A stretch of 64,000 bases of DNA from Halobellus salinus (GCF_014646875.1 NZ_BMOC01000001.1:124001-188000), one strand, 5' to 3'. Shown: positions 26,848 through 35,787, counted from the stretch's first letter. A program made the numbers and translations. The notes: generated from the sequence alone by a model not told the origin.

Positions 26848-27681
26848 CTACCGGTGCAGCGGCTCGGGTGCCGGCGGCATCGCGCGCTTGTGGGCGCTCC
26901 GCTCGTAGAGGTCGACCACGCGTTCGACGTGGCTTTCGTCGACGTCAAGCGTCCGGACCGTGGCGGCCTTCGACAGCGGGCCGTCGACGTGGAGTGCGAG
27001 GATGGCGTCGAGGGTGTCGTAGCCGAGTCCCATCTCTTCCTCATCGGTCTGACCCGACCACATCTCCGCGGAGGGTGTCTTCGTCACGAGGTTCTCGGGC
27101 GCGCCGAGGTGGGCCGCGAGTTGGCGGACCTGTTGTTTGTAGAGGTTGCCGATGGGGTTGCAGTCGACCGCCTGGTCGCCGTACTTGGTGTAGTAGCCGG
27201 CCATCGCCTCCGCGCGGTTGCCCGTCCCGAGCACGACCTTGTCCTCGTGGTTGGCGACGAAGTAGTTCAGGACCGCGCGGGTGCGGACGTAGACGTTGCC
27301 CGCCGCCATCCGGTCGTCGGCGGCTTCGGGGAACGCGTCGAAGAACGTCTCCGCAATCGGCTGAATCTCGACCACGTCGTACTCGATGCCGAGTTCCTGG
27401 GCGACCCACTCGGCGTCGCTCATGTTCTCCTCGGAGTTGGCGACGCTCGGCATCACCAGTCCGTGGACCGCGTCGGGGCCCAGTGCCTCGACCGCCAGAT
27501 ACGCAACCGTAGTGCTGTCGATCCCCCCTGAGAGGCCGATAACGGCACCCTCTGCGCCCGCGTCGGCGATGACACCCTCGATGAACGTCGCGAGGTGGTC
27601 GGCGGTGGCGTCGAGTTCGGTGTCGGAGAGCCGGAGGTCGAGCGGTGCGTCGGATCGGAGAACCGGATGTTCCGTGCTCAT
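26848..27681 (-). CDS. nadE: NAD+ synthase
   Basis: This 277-residue protein has the PP-loop GLSGGIDSTTVAYL near residue 46, the ribose/AMP motif GTGNRAEAMAGYYTKYGD and PSAEMWSGQTDEEEMG. It converts deamido-NAD to NAD using ATP and, lacking a glutaminase domain, takes ammonia directly. Length is normal for archaeal NadE. It diverges from panE over 181 bases that include a TATA-like GTTATAT for panE. Confidence 0.95.
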   Translation of the reverse strand: MSTEHPVLRSDAPLDLRLSDTELDATADHLATFIEGVIADAGAEGAVIGLSGGIDSTTVAYLAVEALGPDAVHGLVMPSVANSEENMSDAEWVAQELGIEYDVVEIQPIAETFFDAFPEAADDRMAAGNVYVRTRAVLNYFVANHEDKVVLGTGNRAEAMAGYYTKYGDQAVDCNPIGNLYKQQVRQLAAHLGAPENLVTKTPSAEMWSGQTDEEEMGLGYDTLDAILALHVDGPLSKAATVRTLDVDESHVERVVDLYERSAHKRAMPPAPEPLHR

Positions 27682-27862
27682 CGTGTGTATCTACGGCTGC
27701 GTACACTAATACTCGCCTGATCCCGCGAGCCACTGGACGGACGTTTGGTTGTGGCGCAAATCGGTGTCCGGATCCGGTCAGGCCACCGCGAAAGGCAGCC
27801 GGCGCCACCAGGGGCCGACGGGCGTGGTTATATCCCCCGGGGCCACGAGTCTGGACCATCGC

Positions 27863-28795
27863 ATGCGGATCGTCATCTTCGGAGCCGGAAGCCTGGGGAG
27901 CCTGCTTGGCGCGCTGCTCGACAGCGCACACGACGTGGTGCTCGTAGGGCGCGACCCGCACGTGTCAACCACTCGCGAGCGCGGCCTCCGGGTGACCGGC
28001 GTCGACTCGTTCGAGGCGTCGCCGGCGTCAACGACCGACGGAACGGGGCTTGACGCCGACCTCGCGGTCGTGACGGTGAAGTCCTACGACACCGCCGCGG
28101 CGGCCCGCGACCTCGCTACCGGCGACGTCGGCGCGGTGGTCTCGCTCCAGAACGGCCTCGGTAACGAGGAGACGCTTGCGGCCGGCTTGGAGTGTCCGAT
28201 CGTGGCCGGGACCACGACCCACGGCGCGATGCTGTCGGAGCCGGGAGTCGTCGAGTGGACGGGGCGGGGGGCGGTCGCGGTCGGAAACTGGCGCGTCGAC
28301 GGCGCCAGCGACCATACACCGCAGGTCGACGCCACGGACGATCCAGCCTCGCGGGTCGCCGCGGCGTTCCGGGCCGCGTCGATCGACGCCGAGAGCGACC
28401 CCGACATCCGACACCGGCTCTGGGCGAAACTCGCGGTCAACGCCGCGATCAACCCGATTACGGCGCTCGCCCGGATCCGAAACGGTCGGGTGTTCGAGGG
28501 GCCGACCGCCGCGTACGCCGAGCGGGCCGCGGCGGAGGTCGCACGAGTCGCCCGCGCCGACGGGGTCGGTCTCGACGCGGATGCGGTGGCCGCGGAGGCG
28601 CGCGCCGTTGCGCGCCGGACCGCCGACAACCGGTCGTCGATGCTCCAGGACCTCGCCGCCGGCCGCCGGACCGAGATTGACGCCATCTCGGGCGTCGTGG
28701 CCGAGCGCGCCGACGAACACGGATTTGAGGCCCCCGTGAACGGACTGCTCGCCGCGCTGGTCCGTGGGTGGGAGGCCGGAGCGGGGGTGCGGTAG
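27863..28795 (+). CDS. panE: 2-dehydropantoate 2-reductase (PanE/ApbA)
   Basis: This 310-residue protein starts MRIVIFGAGSLGSLLGALL, the NADP-binding Rossmann motif, and has SLQNGLGNEE and the C-terminal helical domain block AKLAVNAAINPITAL. It reduces ketopantoate to pantoate. It is followed 47 bases later by panB, which makes its substrate, so the pair forms a pantoate operon, the known archaeal route to coenzyme A. Confidence 0.92.
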   Translation: MRIVIFGAGSLGSLLGALLDSAHDVVLVGRDPHVSTTRERGLRVTGVDSFEASPASTTDGTGLDADLAVVTVKSYDTAAAARDLATGDVGAVVSLQNGLGNEETLAAGLECPIVAGTTTHGAMLSEPGVVEWTGRGAVAVGNWRVDGASDHTPQVDATDDPASRVAAAFRAASIDAESDPDIRHRLWAKLAVNAAINPITALARIRNGRVFEGPTAAYAERAAAEVARVARADGVGLDADAVAAEARAVARRTADNRSSMLQDLAAGRRTEIDAISGVVAERADEHGFEAPVNGLLAALVRGWEAGAGVR

Positions 28796-28842
28796 GCGGC
28801 AGATCCGGCCCTTTATGCGCCGGCGCCACCCACTACCGATGT

Positions 28843-29652
28843 ATGCCGAGCGTCAGGGAGATCGTCGACCGCGACCCGGAAGCCGACCCGATCACGGTGC
28901 TGACGGCGTACGACACGCCGACGGCACGGATCGTTGACGACGCCGGGATCGATGTCGTCCTCGTGGGCGACAGCATCGGCGACGCGGTCCTGGGACACGG
29001 CTCCTCACTCCCGGTGGCGCTTGACACGATGGCGACGCACACCGCGGCTGTCGCCCGCGGCGTCGACGACGCCCTCGTGGTCGCGGACCTCCCGTTTCTC
29101 AGCTACGGAGTGAGCGAAGCCGAGAGCCTCCGGAACGCCGGGCGGATGCTGAAGGAAGCCGGCGCGGGTGCGGTGAAACTCGAGAGCGGGCCACACACCG
29201 TCGAGTTGACCCGGCGGCTGGTCGAACTCGGGATCCCGGTCCAGGCGCATCTCGGGTTGACGCCCCAGCACATCAACCGCGTGGGGCTGCAGCGTCAAGG
29301 CACCGACGAGGCGGCCGCCGCGGAGATTCTCGATCTCGCGGAAGCCCACGAGGAGGCTGGTGCGTTCTCGCTGATACTGGAGCACATCCCCGCCAACCTC
29401 GCGGCGTTGGTGACCGACGAACTCAACATCCCGACGATCGGGATCGGCGCGGGGCCGGAGACCGACGGCCAGGTGCTCGTCGTCAACGACGTCGTGGGAC
29501 TCTCCGAGCACCCGCCCCCGTTCGCGACCGCGTTCGGGAACGTCCGGAAAGAGATGGTTGCGGCTGTCGAGACGTACCGCGACGAGGTCGTCGGAGGGTC
29601 GTTCCCGAGCGCCGACGAGACGCACGTCGAGGAGGGGCTGGAGTTGGAGTGA
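28843..29652 (+). CDS. panB: 3-methyl-2-oxobutanoate hydroxymethyltransferase (PanB)
   Basis: This 269-residue TIM-barrel enzyme has VLTAYDTPTAR, LVGDSIGDAVLGHGS, the catalytic-region LPFLSYGVS and HLGLTPQHINR. It transfers a one-carbon unit to ketoisovalerate to make ketopantoate, the step before PanE. It is the last conserved chromosomal gene before the tRNA-Gly integration site. Confidence 0.95.
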   Translation: MPSVREIVDRDPEADPITVLTAYDTPTARIVDDAGIDVVLVGDSIGDAVLGHGSSLPVALDTMATHTAAVARGVDDALVVADLPFLSYGVSEAESLRNAGRMLKEAGAGAVKLESGPHTVELTRRLVELGIPVQAHLGLTPQHINRVGLQRQGTDEAAAAEILDLAEAHEEAGAFSLILEHIPANLAALVTDELNIPTIGIGAGPETDGQVLVVNDVVGLSEHPPPFATAFGNVRKEMVAAVETYRDEVVGGSFPSADETHVEEGLELE

Positions 29653-29754
29653 GCGACGATCCCCGGACCCGATTGCGGCCGTAGACGCGTCGCCGTCGCC
29701 GACTCCGAACGTTTTATACTCACAGAACGACCTCTCACGAGTGTGGCCACGAGC

Positions 29755-29825
29755 GCGCCAGTGGTCCAGTGGTAGGACAGTGGCTTCCCAAGCGCCGCGC
29801 CGCGATTCCAATGTCTGACGGCGCA
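29755..29825 (+). pseudogene. tRNA-Gly(CCC) with degenerate 3' half (integration junction)
   Basis: The first 39 bases are identical to the intact tRNA-Gly(CCC) at 40952-41022. The remaining 32 bases have the same length but agree at only about 18 positions, so the anticodon stem (GTGGC against GCGCC), T-arm and acceptor stem no longer pair fully. The promoter ACTCCGAACGTTTTATA at 29702-29718 is retained and resembles the one before the intact copy. It probably marks the left junction of an element inserted into this tRNA gene. Confidence 0.8.
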
Positions 29826-29886
29826 CAACGGCAATATACGCCATCTAAGGGGTGAACTCGTCGGTGAACAAACCCACAATAACACT

Positions 29887-31065
29887 ATGTTCACCTACGA
29901 CGACCAACCCGACGACGAAGACCACGATCCCACCGAAGATTTTGAAGGGCCACCTGTAGCCGGACCCACTCAAGACGAACTGGAACACTTCGCGCCCTTT
30001 CTCGCAGAAGACTACAAGGATTTCAAAGTAGACTTTATCGACTACCTCAACGACGTGGGGAAAGAGCCTGACGCAAACAAAGGATATTCCCGCCAGACGG
30101 TCAAGGGGACGCATTACCGCATCGAGCAGGTGTTCCGCTGGCTGTGGGACGAAGAAAAAGAATACACCAGCGACCTCACTCCAGAGCAAGCGACCGAGTT
30201 AGTCCGATTTGTTCACAACCGGACACCTCACCCTGATTCCGTCGCATACCACTACGTCAAATCAATCCGCCGACTGTTCGATTACTACCGTGACCGGCGA
30301 CGAGAACACATCGAAGAATGGGAACACGATGTTGATCTGACGAATACGAACAGCGCCAAATCCAACCACCAGAAAGATCGGCTCCATCCCACCGAGTTTC
30401 GGGATATATACCAAGCGGCGCTGGAACACTCGTCGGTCAAGAGCTACAACAACAAGACGATGGGGCCGGAAGAGCGAGAACAGCTCAAGATCTTTGTGTC
30501 CCGTCGATTGGGTGTTCCGAAGGACGAGATCGGGCCTGAGGAGTTCAAGAAAGCAAGTTCTTGGAAAATTCCCTCTCTCATTGCCGTTACTTGCGATACC
30601 GGGCTTCGACCCATTGAGGTGAAGCGTGCGAAGGTGGATTGGTTCAATTTGGATCGTCAGAAGATGATTATCCCGAAGGACCAATCCTCGAAGAACAGTG
30701 AACGGTGGCGGTGTGCGCTCCAGAACCGGGCAGTAAGCGCGTTACGAAAATGGCTCGATGAACGCTCCTCGATGGAGAAATACCAAGGCACGGACGCACT
30801 ATGGCTCACGAAGTACGGGGAAGGGTACGACTCCCACTCGCTCAACCCCATCCTGCAAGATCTGATGGAGAAAGCCGAAATCGACCAGCGTGGGCGGGAT
30901 CTCTCGTGGTACTCAATTCGCCACGGAGTTGCTACTGTGTGGGCTGAGGATAAGGGGATCTACAAGGCGAAGAACCAAATGCGGCACAAGTCCATCGAGA
31001 CGACGCTTCGCTACACTCGAAACTCCGGGGATACGCTAACAAAAGAGGTCAACTCGATCTGGTAA
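29887..31065 (+). CDS. Tyrosine recombinase (integrase) of island 1
   Basis: This 392-residue protein has the catalytic residues of XerC/D-type recombinases: Arg in CDTGLRPIEVKR, the SWYSIRHGVAT block (Arg-His), QMRHKSIETTLRY with the second His and the tyrosine nucleophile. The N-terminal 100 residues form the core-binding helices. It lies 61 bases after the damaged tRNA-Gly, as integrases next to their attachment site do, and is closely related to the integrases at 51662 and 58716. Confidence 0.93.
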   Translation: MFTYDDQPDDEDHDPTEDFEGPPVAGPTQDELEHFAPFLAEDYKDFKVDFIDYLNDVGKEPDANKGYSRQTVKGTHYRIEQVFRWLWDEEKEYTSDLTPEQATELVRFVHNRTPHPDSVAYHYVKSIRRLFDYYRDRRREHIEEWEHDVDLTNTNSAKSNHQKDRLHPTEFRDIYQAALEHSSVKSYNNKTMGPEEREQLKIFVSRRLGVPKDEIGPEEFKKASSWKIPSLIAVTCDTGLRPIEVKRAKVDWFNLDRQKMIIPKDQSSKNSERWRCALQNRAVSALRKWLDERSSMEKYQGTDALWLTKYGEGYDSHSLNPILQDLMEKAEIDQRGRDLSWYSIRHGVATVWAEDKGIYKAKNQMRHKSIETTLRYTRNSGDTLTKEVNSIW

Positions 31066-31307
31066 CGTAGTAAAAAATCCCCCCGGCCAACTAAGGCAGA
31101 GGGGTTGGGCTTGCTCTCTGATATTGCTTTGCCGACATAAAATCCGATAACGCTCCGGTGGAACACCGACAGAAGGTACTCGAACGGATGGGATAGACCC
31201 GCCATTTCTTTTATATACCAACTTCTGATTTGAAACTCTTACCTCTTCGCAGTATCACGGTTTTCGCAACATAGCATATGAGCGGAATTATTTAAAAGAC
31301 CAATACA

Positions 31308-31703
31308 TCAAAACTGGCTGTGAACCCACAATATACTTCCTTTAATCATAAGAACGATACCGATACCAAGTAGAAGTCCAGTGAGAATGCGTAATAGATT
31401 CGTACTCTCACGATCACCGACTAATTGTGTAACGCCATCGATTCCACCGGGTAAAATAAGCAAACCTCCTAAGAAAGAGGTTAATCTCGGGCTAAGTGGA
31501 AAGGTCCAGAGTAACGAGATAAGAACGGTAAGGAGTCCTGCTGTGTACATCCCCGTACAGCGCGCGCACAATCCGAAGTATCGGCCTTGGTAGCACAGTG
31601 ATCGGTCTGGACGAGAGTGACACAGTGGATATGGTCGGAGTAACCTGTTCGAGAGACGGAAGATCACAGTCAACGGCTTCTGTACGCTAAAATCGCGCAT
31701 CAC
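31308..31703 (-). CDS. DUF2085 family membrane protein
   Basis: This 131-residue protein has the DUF2085 cysteine pattern: CHSRPDRSLCYQG followed by LCARCTGMY, then three hydrophobic segments. The family is small membrane proteins of unknown function with a putative metal or redox site. Its start lies inside the end of the preceding zinc-ribbon gene (17-base overlap), so the two are coupled. Base composition is much poorer in GC than the core chromosome. Confidence 0.85.
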   Translation of the reverse strand: MMRDFSVQKPLTVIFRLSNRLLRPYPLCHSRPDRSLCYQGRYFGLCARCTGMYTAGLLTVLISLLWTFPLSPRLTSFLGGLLILPGGIDGVTQLVGDRESTNLLRILTGLLLGIGIVLMIKGSILWVHSQF

Positions 31704-32466
31704 ATTCTACACAGTTATTATTAGCCTGATGATTGTGCCAACCGCATTCTGTGCATTCTTTTGTATTTGATGAAGGTTCGTTCTTCCTCCTCGGCCGTCT
31801 TTCCCTACCCGGTTTTTGACCCACAGCTGCTCGCCCACGTTTTGTAATAAGGGGCCAACCTACAGCTATGAGGAGAATAGAACCACTTATCATAAGATTT
31901 CCTTGCGCAAGGAACCAAACTCCCAGCAAGAGTCCCCCAAGCAATGACGAAATGTAAGTGGCTACAGCCAATATATCCCTACTTACTCCAAATTTGAAAT
32001 CCTCGTCAGAGTCTTCAGTTAGACTACTAACTTCTTCCTTAGCAGTGCCTGAGTTCTCATTATGATCCGCAGTTTTAGCCGCTTGGGAGTCTGGATTATC
32101 ATCAGGAAGTTCCAATTCCTCTCCACAATCATAGCAAAAATTGTTTTCTACAGGATTCTCCCATCCGCAGTTATGACAAGTTATCTCTCTGTCTGAAGTT
32201 GAAGTAGTATTGATTGTTTGTGACTGATTTGATTTTGAATCATTGGTTTTGTTCATAAACCATTGCGCTCCTGATTCAGTTAGGAGAATCCAGAATGGGG
32301 AAGCAATCACAATCCCAATTACAACGAATACTACAAAATTGCTATTCGGGACCAATAATAAACTCCCAACACCACCAATTGTGAAAAAAACCACAATAAT
32401 TATCCAAGATACTACTGGATTATTATCGGCAGTTAGACCTCCTTTATCGCTGTTATTATTATCCAT
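31687..32466 (-). CDS. Membrane protein with two zinc ribbons
   Basis: This 259-residue protein has two N-terminal membrane segments (about residues 18-65), a zinc ribbon CHNCGWEN...CYDCGEELE at about 96-117, an acidic linker, two further membrane segments (about 165-205), and a C-terminal ribbon CTECGWHN...CVECDARF. I do not recognise the family. Codon use and AT content are unlike the core genome, indicating recent transfer. It overlaps the DUF2085 gene. Confidence 0.7.
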   Translation of the reverse strand: MDNNNSDKGGLTADNNPVVSWIIIVVFFTIGGVGSLLLVPNSNFVVFVVIGIVIASPFWILLTESGAQWFMNKTNDSKSNQSQTINTTSTSDREITCHNCGWENPVENNFCYDCGEELELPDDNPDSQAAKTADHNENSGTAKEEVSSLTEDSDEDFKFGVSRDILAVATYISSLLGGLLLGVWFLAQGNLMISGSILLIAVGWPLITKRGRAAVGQKPGRERRPRRKNEPSSNTKECTECGWHNHQANNNCVECDARF

Positions 32467-32511
32467 TTATAACCTATTTAATTACGTTTTTCTACTGTTA
32501 TTCACTACTAT

Positions 32512-32724
32512 TTACTTAAAGTCGTATCCACAATCACCGCAATGATCGGCACTTCTGGGATTCTCTATTCCACAATTAGGACAGACACGCTTAGTCCCTG
32601 ATTCATTATCCGTAGTAACCGTCATCTGTTGTTGTTGTTGTTGCTGTGAACAACAGCAACCTACAACTCCAGTTCCCAAGAGACCTAATATTGCTGTCGT
32701 GCTTCCAATTAACTCAACGTACAC
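32512..32724 (-). CDS. Small zinc-ribbon protein with Cys3 and polyglutamine run
   Basis: This 70-residue protein has an N-terminal hydrophobic segment ending in three cysteines, then seven glutamines encoded by near-identical CAA/CAG codons, and a zinc ribbon CPNCGIENPRSADHCGDCG. The cysteines next to the membrane segment could be a lipid or metal site. It lies 45 bases upstream of the larger zinc-ribbon membrane gene and shares its ribbon type, so a common complex is plausible. Function unknown. Confidence 0.6.
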   Translation of the reverse strand: MYVELIGSTTAILGLLGTGVVGCCCSQQQQQQQMTVTTDNESGTKRVCPNCGIENPRSADHCGDCGYDFK

Positions 32725-32868
32725 AATAGACTGGAATTATCATTACCGTATTGGTTGTTATAATTACTGGTAAAGGGATTTCACTTGATTAGTAATAGGT
32801 AGTACACAAGTGCAGTTCGGGTGAAATTCTGACAGAAGTCGCGTCGAGATCACGATGAGTGGGCAGTA

Positions 32869-32997
32869 TTAGTCTTCACTTACCTCCTCAATTCGACGCT
32901 CAATAGCTTGCTCATAGATACGGTCGGGATCGGGTTCTTCTTCCGGCTCGTTGTCGCCAATATCCCCGGGGTGTGCAGGGTCGCGTTCAAGCGCCAT
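32869..32997 (-). CDS. Small acidic protein coupled to the SWIM gene
   Basis: This 42-residue reading frame (MALERDPAHPGDIGD..., then acidic residues, ending RRIEEVSED) starts at an ATG that overlaps the SWIM-gene stop by one base (TAATG). That overlap and the charged composition support real translation. It has a Pro/Glu-rich middle and a C-terminal helix, suggestive of a small binding partner or antitoxin-like peptide. Function unknown. Confidence 0.55.
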   Translation of the reverse strand: MALERDPAHPGDIGDNEPEEEPDPDRIYEQAIERRIEEVSED

Positions 32998-33512
32998 TAT
33001 TGCTCCTCCGACGATTGGTAGCACGGGAAGCACGGGAGTGAATCACCGTTCGGTCCCGGACACATCTCCGACCCATTCAGACATTCCTCACGTTTCTCCG
33101 CATTGAGGCGGTTGGATTCCCCACCGTCTGCTCGAAGTTTCTCCGACAGCGTCGATGTGTTCGAGTGGTCGGTGTCTACGCTCTCGGTCTGGAACTCTAC
33201 GGACGCTTCGAGAACGACGGGACCGCCGATAGTCCCGAGAGCTACCTTGTGCTTGCAGTCGTATTCCTCGTTGTACTGGTCGGCAGGACACTCGCACTCA
33301 GCCGGCGTAAGCAGCCCCTCACGGTCTTCGACACCAACGAGGTAGCTATGCTCATCTTTCTCCACGCCGTACGATGCGTTGGTCACACGGACGAGGTGCG
33401 GCGCTTCAATAGAGAACTCGAACGCTTCCCACGTTGCCCGCTTCGAGGTTTTGGTTCCGAAGTTCAGTTCTTCGACGATGCTCTTATCAGCCGTAGTGTC
33501 GTTATCTGACAT
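32997..33512 (-). CDS. SWIM zinc-finger protein
   Basis: This 171-residue protein has a SWIM zinc finger: CECPADQYNEEYDCKH (CxC...CxH) near residue 95, after a domain beginning ATWEAFEFSIEAPHLVRV. The C-terminus has a second cysteine set (MCPGPNGDSLPCFPCY). SWIM domains bind DNA or protein. It is divergent from the 75-residue gene at 33681 and coupled to the 42-residue gene behind it. The MSDNDTT start avoids an upstream unconserved segment. Confidence 0.8.
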   Translation of the reverse strand: MSDNDTTADKSIVEELNFGTKTSKRATWEAFEFSIEAPHLVRVTNASYGVEKDEHSYLVGVEDREGLLTPAECECPADQYNEEYDCKHKVALGTIGGPVVLEASVEFQTESVDTDHSNTSTLSEKLRADGGESNRLNAEKREECLNGSEMCPGPNGDSLPCFPCYQSSEEQ

Positions 33513-33680
33513 TGCTTCGTAGCCCACGAAGCACGGTCGGTGTACCAGCACCGGCCATTTCTGCGATGGCAACACCGCGCTTCGTACTCAGTAGTCTATC
33601 GGCCACCCACTTAATAGTTAGCATATTTGCTAACATAAGCAAATGTAAGAACCTTTTCCGCTTGGGCGTAAACGTACTGT

Positions 33681-33908
33681 ATGGCGAAAACACGGGCGCT
33701 CCTTACGGAAACCGAACGAGAACAAATCGCCGGAGAACACGGAGATGATCGAAGGTACCAAGCTGTATCTCGAATCCGTGGTCGAATCAACGACGAGCTA
33801 ACCAGCGACGTGGCGATACTGCAAGAGCATCATCCCGATCTCTACGATGAGCTTCGAGAGGTGGTGTGTAAGCCCGACGGGAACACAGCATCGAGCGGAA
33901 GAGAATGA
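33681..33908 (+). CDS. Small helical protein of haloarchaeal mobile elements
   Basis: This 75-residue protein (MAKTRALLTETEREQIAGEH...) is predicted all-helical and charged. I know similar proteins from haloarchaeal plasmids and islands, without a known function. It is divergent from the SWIM gene; the spacer contains TTAGCA-TATT-TGCTAA (33617-33632), a palindrome that may be a shared operator. A decayed copy of its C-terminus lies at 36189-36270. Confidence 0.7.
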   Translation: MAKTRALLTETEREQIAGEHGDDRRYQAVSRIRGRINDELTSDVAILQEHHPDLYDELREVVCKPDGNTASSGRE

Positions 33909-34112
33909 TCCGGTGACTATGTGCAGAAATCCCAACCAGTTAGAACATTAATCGGCGCAGGCGAGCGTATAATAGGTAGCTTGCTCTGCGAATTTTTTGG
34001 CTGAGAATCAGGTTTTTCTCACGTTGTCTTTAGGTGAATCAACCGTGAAACCCTGCGTGGATATTCAGCAGTCAGCGAATCCGACGCTGGATTCTTTCAG
34101 CCTTGTGGATAC

Positions 34113-34763
34113 TCACGCCCCTTCATCATTCAGCAATTGCTCTGGATAGAGGTCGGAAACTAAGCCGATAATCTGATATTCAAGTTGTTCAAGCGGAACC
34201 TCGAAGTCGTGGTAGAGGCCAGTGTCCTCTTGCTGCCACGCCTTCGTCCAGAAGTACGTCTGTTGTCGGAGGTGTCGCCCCTCGTCAAAGAGCTGGTCAG
34301 CCCACTTCTCGTACTTCTGCTTCTGGTTCTTGTCGTGGTTGAAGATGATAGCGCTGAGATTACCGATGTGGTAGTAGTGGCCGTCTCCCCATCGGGCAAA
34401 CTTACCAGTACTGCTCCCTCGAAGACCACGTAGATTTGCGCTCAGTCCCTCACCGTCTCGTCCGTACTTGCCAGCCTTCCCGACGTAAAGGGGGATGACA
34501 TTCCCGTCCTCCAGCCAGTACATCAAATAAATCAAGCCGTCATAGCTGTCATCAGAGGTCGAAAAATCGTTGATGACCTTTCGGCCCTCCTCTCGAACGA
34601 GCGATTCCATCTCCTCGCTTCGTTTCAAGATTCGTCTGTCGTCTTTCCCGTAGTTCTTGTACTCGACAGTCAGATCCTTGTCAGTCTCGAAGAGCGGGAT
34701 GGGATTCTCTGTGTCAACGTAGCGGTCAGTCCACTCCTGCCAGATTTCCTCTTTCGTGGTCAT
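34113..34763 (-). CDS. GIY-YIG-like nuclease domain protein, third gene of a coupled operon
   Basis: This 216-residue protein has, at about residues 78-101, YDGLIYLMYW followed by PLYVGKAG, the spacing of the GIY and YIG strands of GIY-YIG nucleases; a conserved-looking arginine (NLRGLR) and histidine (YYHIGN) follow. The N-terminal third is charged and helical. Its ATG overlaps the stop of the DUF6884-like gene as ATGA. Nuclease activity is inferred from the motif; I know no characterised homologue. Confidence 0.55.
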   Translation of the reverse strand: MTTKEEIWQEWTDRYVDTENPIPLFETDKDLTVEYKNYGKDDRRILKRSEEMESLVREEGRKVINDFSTSDDSYDGLIYLMYWLEDGNVIPLYVGKAGKYGRDGEGLSANLRGLRGSSTGKFARWGDGHYYHIGNLSAIIFNHDKNQKQKYEKWADQLFDEGRHLRQQTYFWTKAWQQEDTGLYHDFEVPLEQLEYQIIGLVSDLYPEQLLNDEGA

Positions 34764-35188
34764 ACTCGCTCCGTGTACCACGCCTTCTTTTCACCGATGT
34801 ATAGGCCCTCTGTGGGAATCTCGATGGTGACACCACTGTCTTCGATGAGAGGTAAGAGTTCCCCGTAGTAGTCCTTGCCAGCGTGTAGCACAAGCGTAGT
34901 CTCCTCGGTGAGCAGTCGTTCGTTGTCTAACTGCTCGGCAACCTTCTCGGACCACTCCCGCTTCTTTGCCACGCTTAAGCCAGTGAGCGTCTCGTTGTAT
35001 GGTTCGATAGGCTCACCGTCTGGGTCAAGGAGGCCGTGCTTGGCTGAAAGAATCCACCAGTCGTCGTGATGTTGCTCTGCATAGGAGCGCATCTTCTCGA
35101 AGTAGTCGGGGGTGTAGAGATTCTTCGGCGTGGCTGGCTCGTCTCGCTTGGTCTTGACGCAACTGACGAGGCCGATTTCTCGGGTCAT
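34760..35188 (-). CDS. DUF6884-like protein, middle gene of the operon
   Basis: This 142-residue protein has EIGLVSCVKTKRDEP at the N-terminus and DDWWILSAKHGLLDPD followed by EPYNETLTG, the hallmark blocks of DUF6884 proteins found widely in phage and mobile-element settings. Biochemical function is not known to me. The ATG giving MTREIG forms an ATGA overlap with the nuclease-like gene before it; a start 15 bases upstream would be a longer overlap. Confidence 0.75.
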   Translation of the reverse strand: MTREIGLVSCVKTKRDEPATPKNLYTPDYFEKMRSYAEQHHDDWWILSAKHGLLDPDGEPIEPYNETLTGLSVAKKREWSEKVAEQLDNERLLTEETTLVLHAGKDYYGELLPLIEDSGVTIEIPTEGLYIGEKKAWYTERV

Positions 35189-35787
35189 TCGATTATTTCC
35201 CATGTTATGACGGCTCCCTGCTGATGAACTGGATGACGCAATCCATCGAAGTGAGCCACGTTCCTCGTCTCAACCTCAAAGTCATACCAGTAGTCTACAT
35301 CGAGAGCGAACTTTTCTGCGACAGCTTCGGGACTCATCCGTTCGTAGGACTCATCCACCGGCTCGTAGTAGAGGCCGAGCAGTCCACCAGTTTCCTCAAA
35401 CCTTGCTTCGTAGAGTTTCTGCGAGTCTGTGAGGAGAGTAGAGGTTGTCTCTTCTGGGAATGGGCTGAACACTTTCGCAAAACTATTCGGGTCGATGTTG
35501 CCGTTGTCGTAGCGGAAGCGGAGGAGTTTCGCCTCAACCGGAATCGCTGCTTCCTCGCTCTCGATGAAGAGGTCAACACGTTGTCCTCCATCAAGATATG
35601 GTGCTTCTGTCTCGATGGAGTAGCTGGTGCCGCCTTCGACGGCGTCTCGGAGCATCTCGACTTGCTTGTTCTCCTCGAAGGGACCGATACCCGCCTGCCA
35701 TCGGGTATGATCGGCTTTGCTATCGACAGTGGGAACTGCTGAGGCTAAGTCGTCTGCCAGTTGCTCCAGTATTTTGGATGGATTCAT
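35185..35787 (-). CDS. PD-(D/E)XK nuclease-like protein, first gene of the operon
   Basis: This 200-residue protein contains GGQRVDLFIESEEAAIPVEAK at about residues 67-87: an aspartate after a strand and then E-x-K on the next strand, the core of PD-(D/E)XK nucleases. A leading glutamate-rich helix and a long C-terminal part surround it. It heads the three-gene ATGA-coupled operon. The combination suggests nucleic-acid defence or modification, as inference only. Confidence 0.6.
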   Translation of the reverse strand: MNPSKILEQLADDLASAVPTVDSKADHTRWQAGIGPFEENKQVEMLRDAVEGGTSYSIETEAPYLDGGQRVDLFIESEEAAIPVEAKLLRFRYDNGNIDPNSFAKVFSPFPEETTSTLLTDSQKLYEARFEETGGLLGLYYEPVDESYERMSPEAVAEKFALDVDYWYDFEVETRNVAHFDGLRHPVHQQGAVITWEIIE

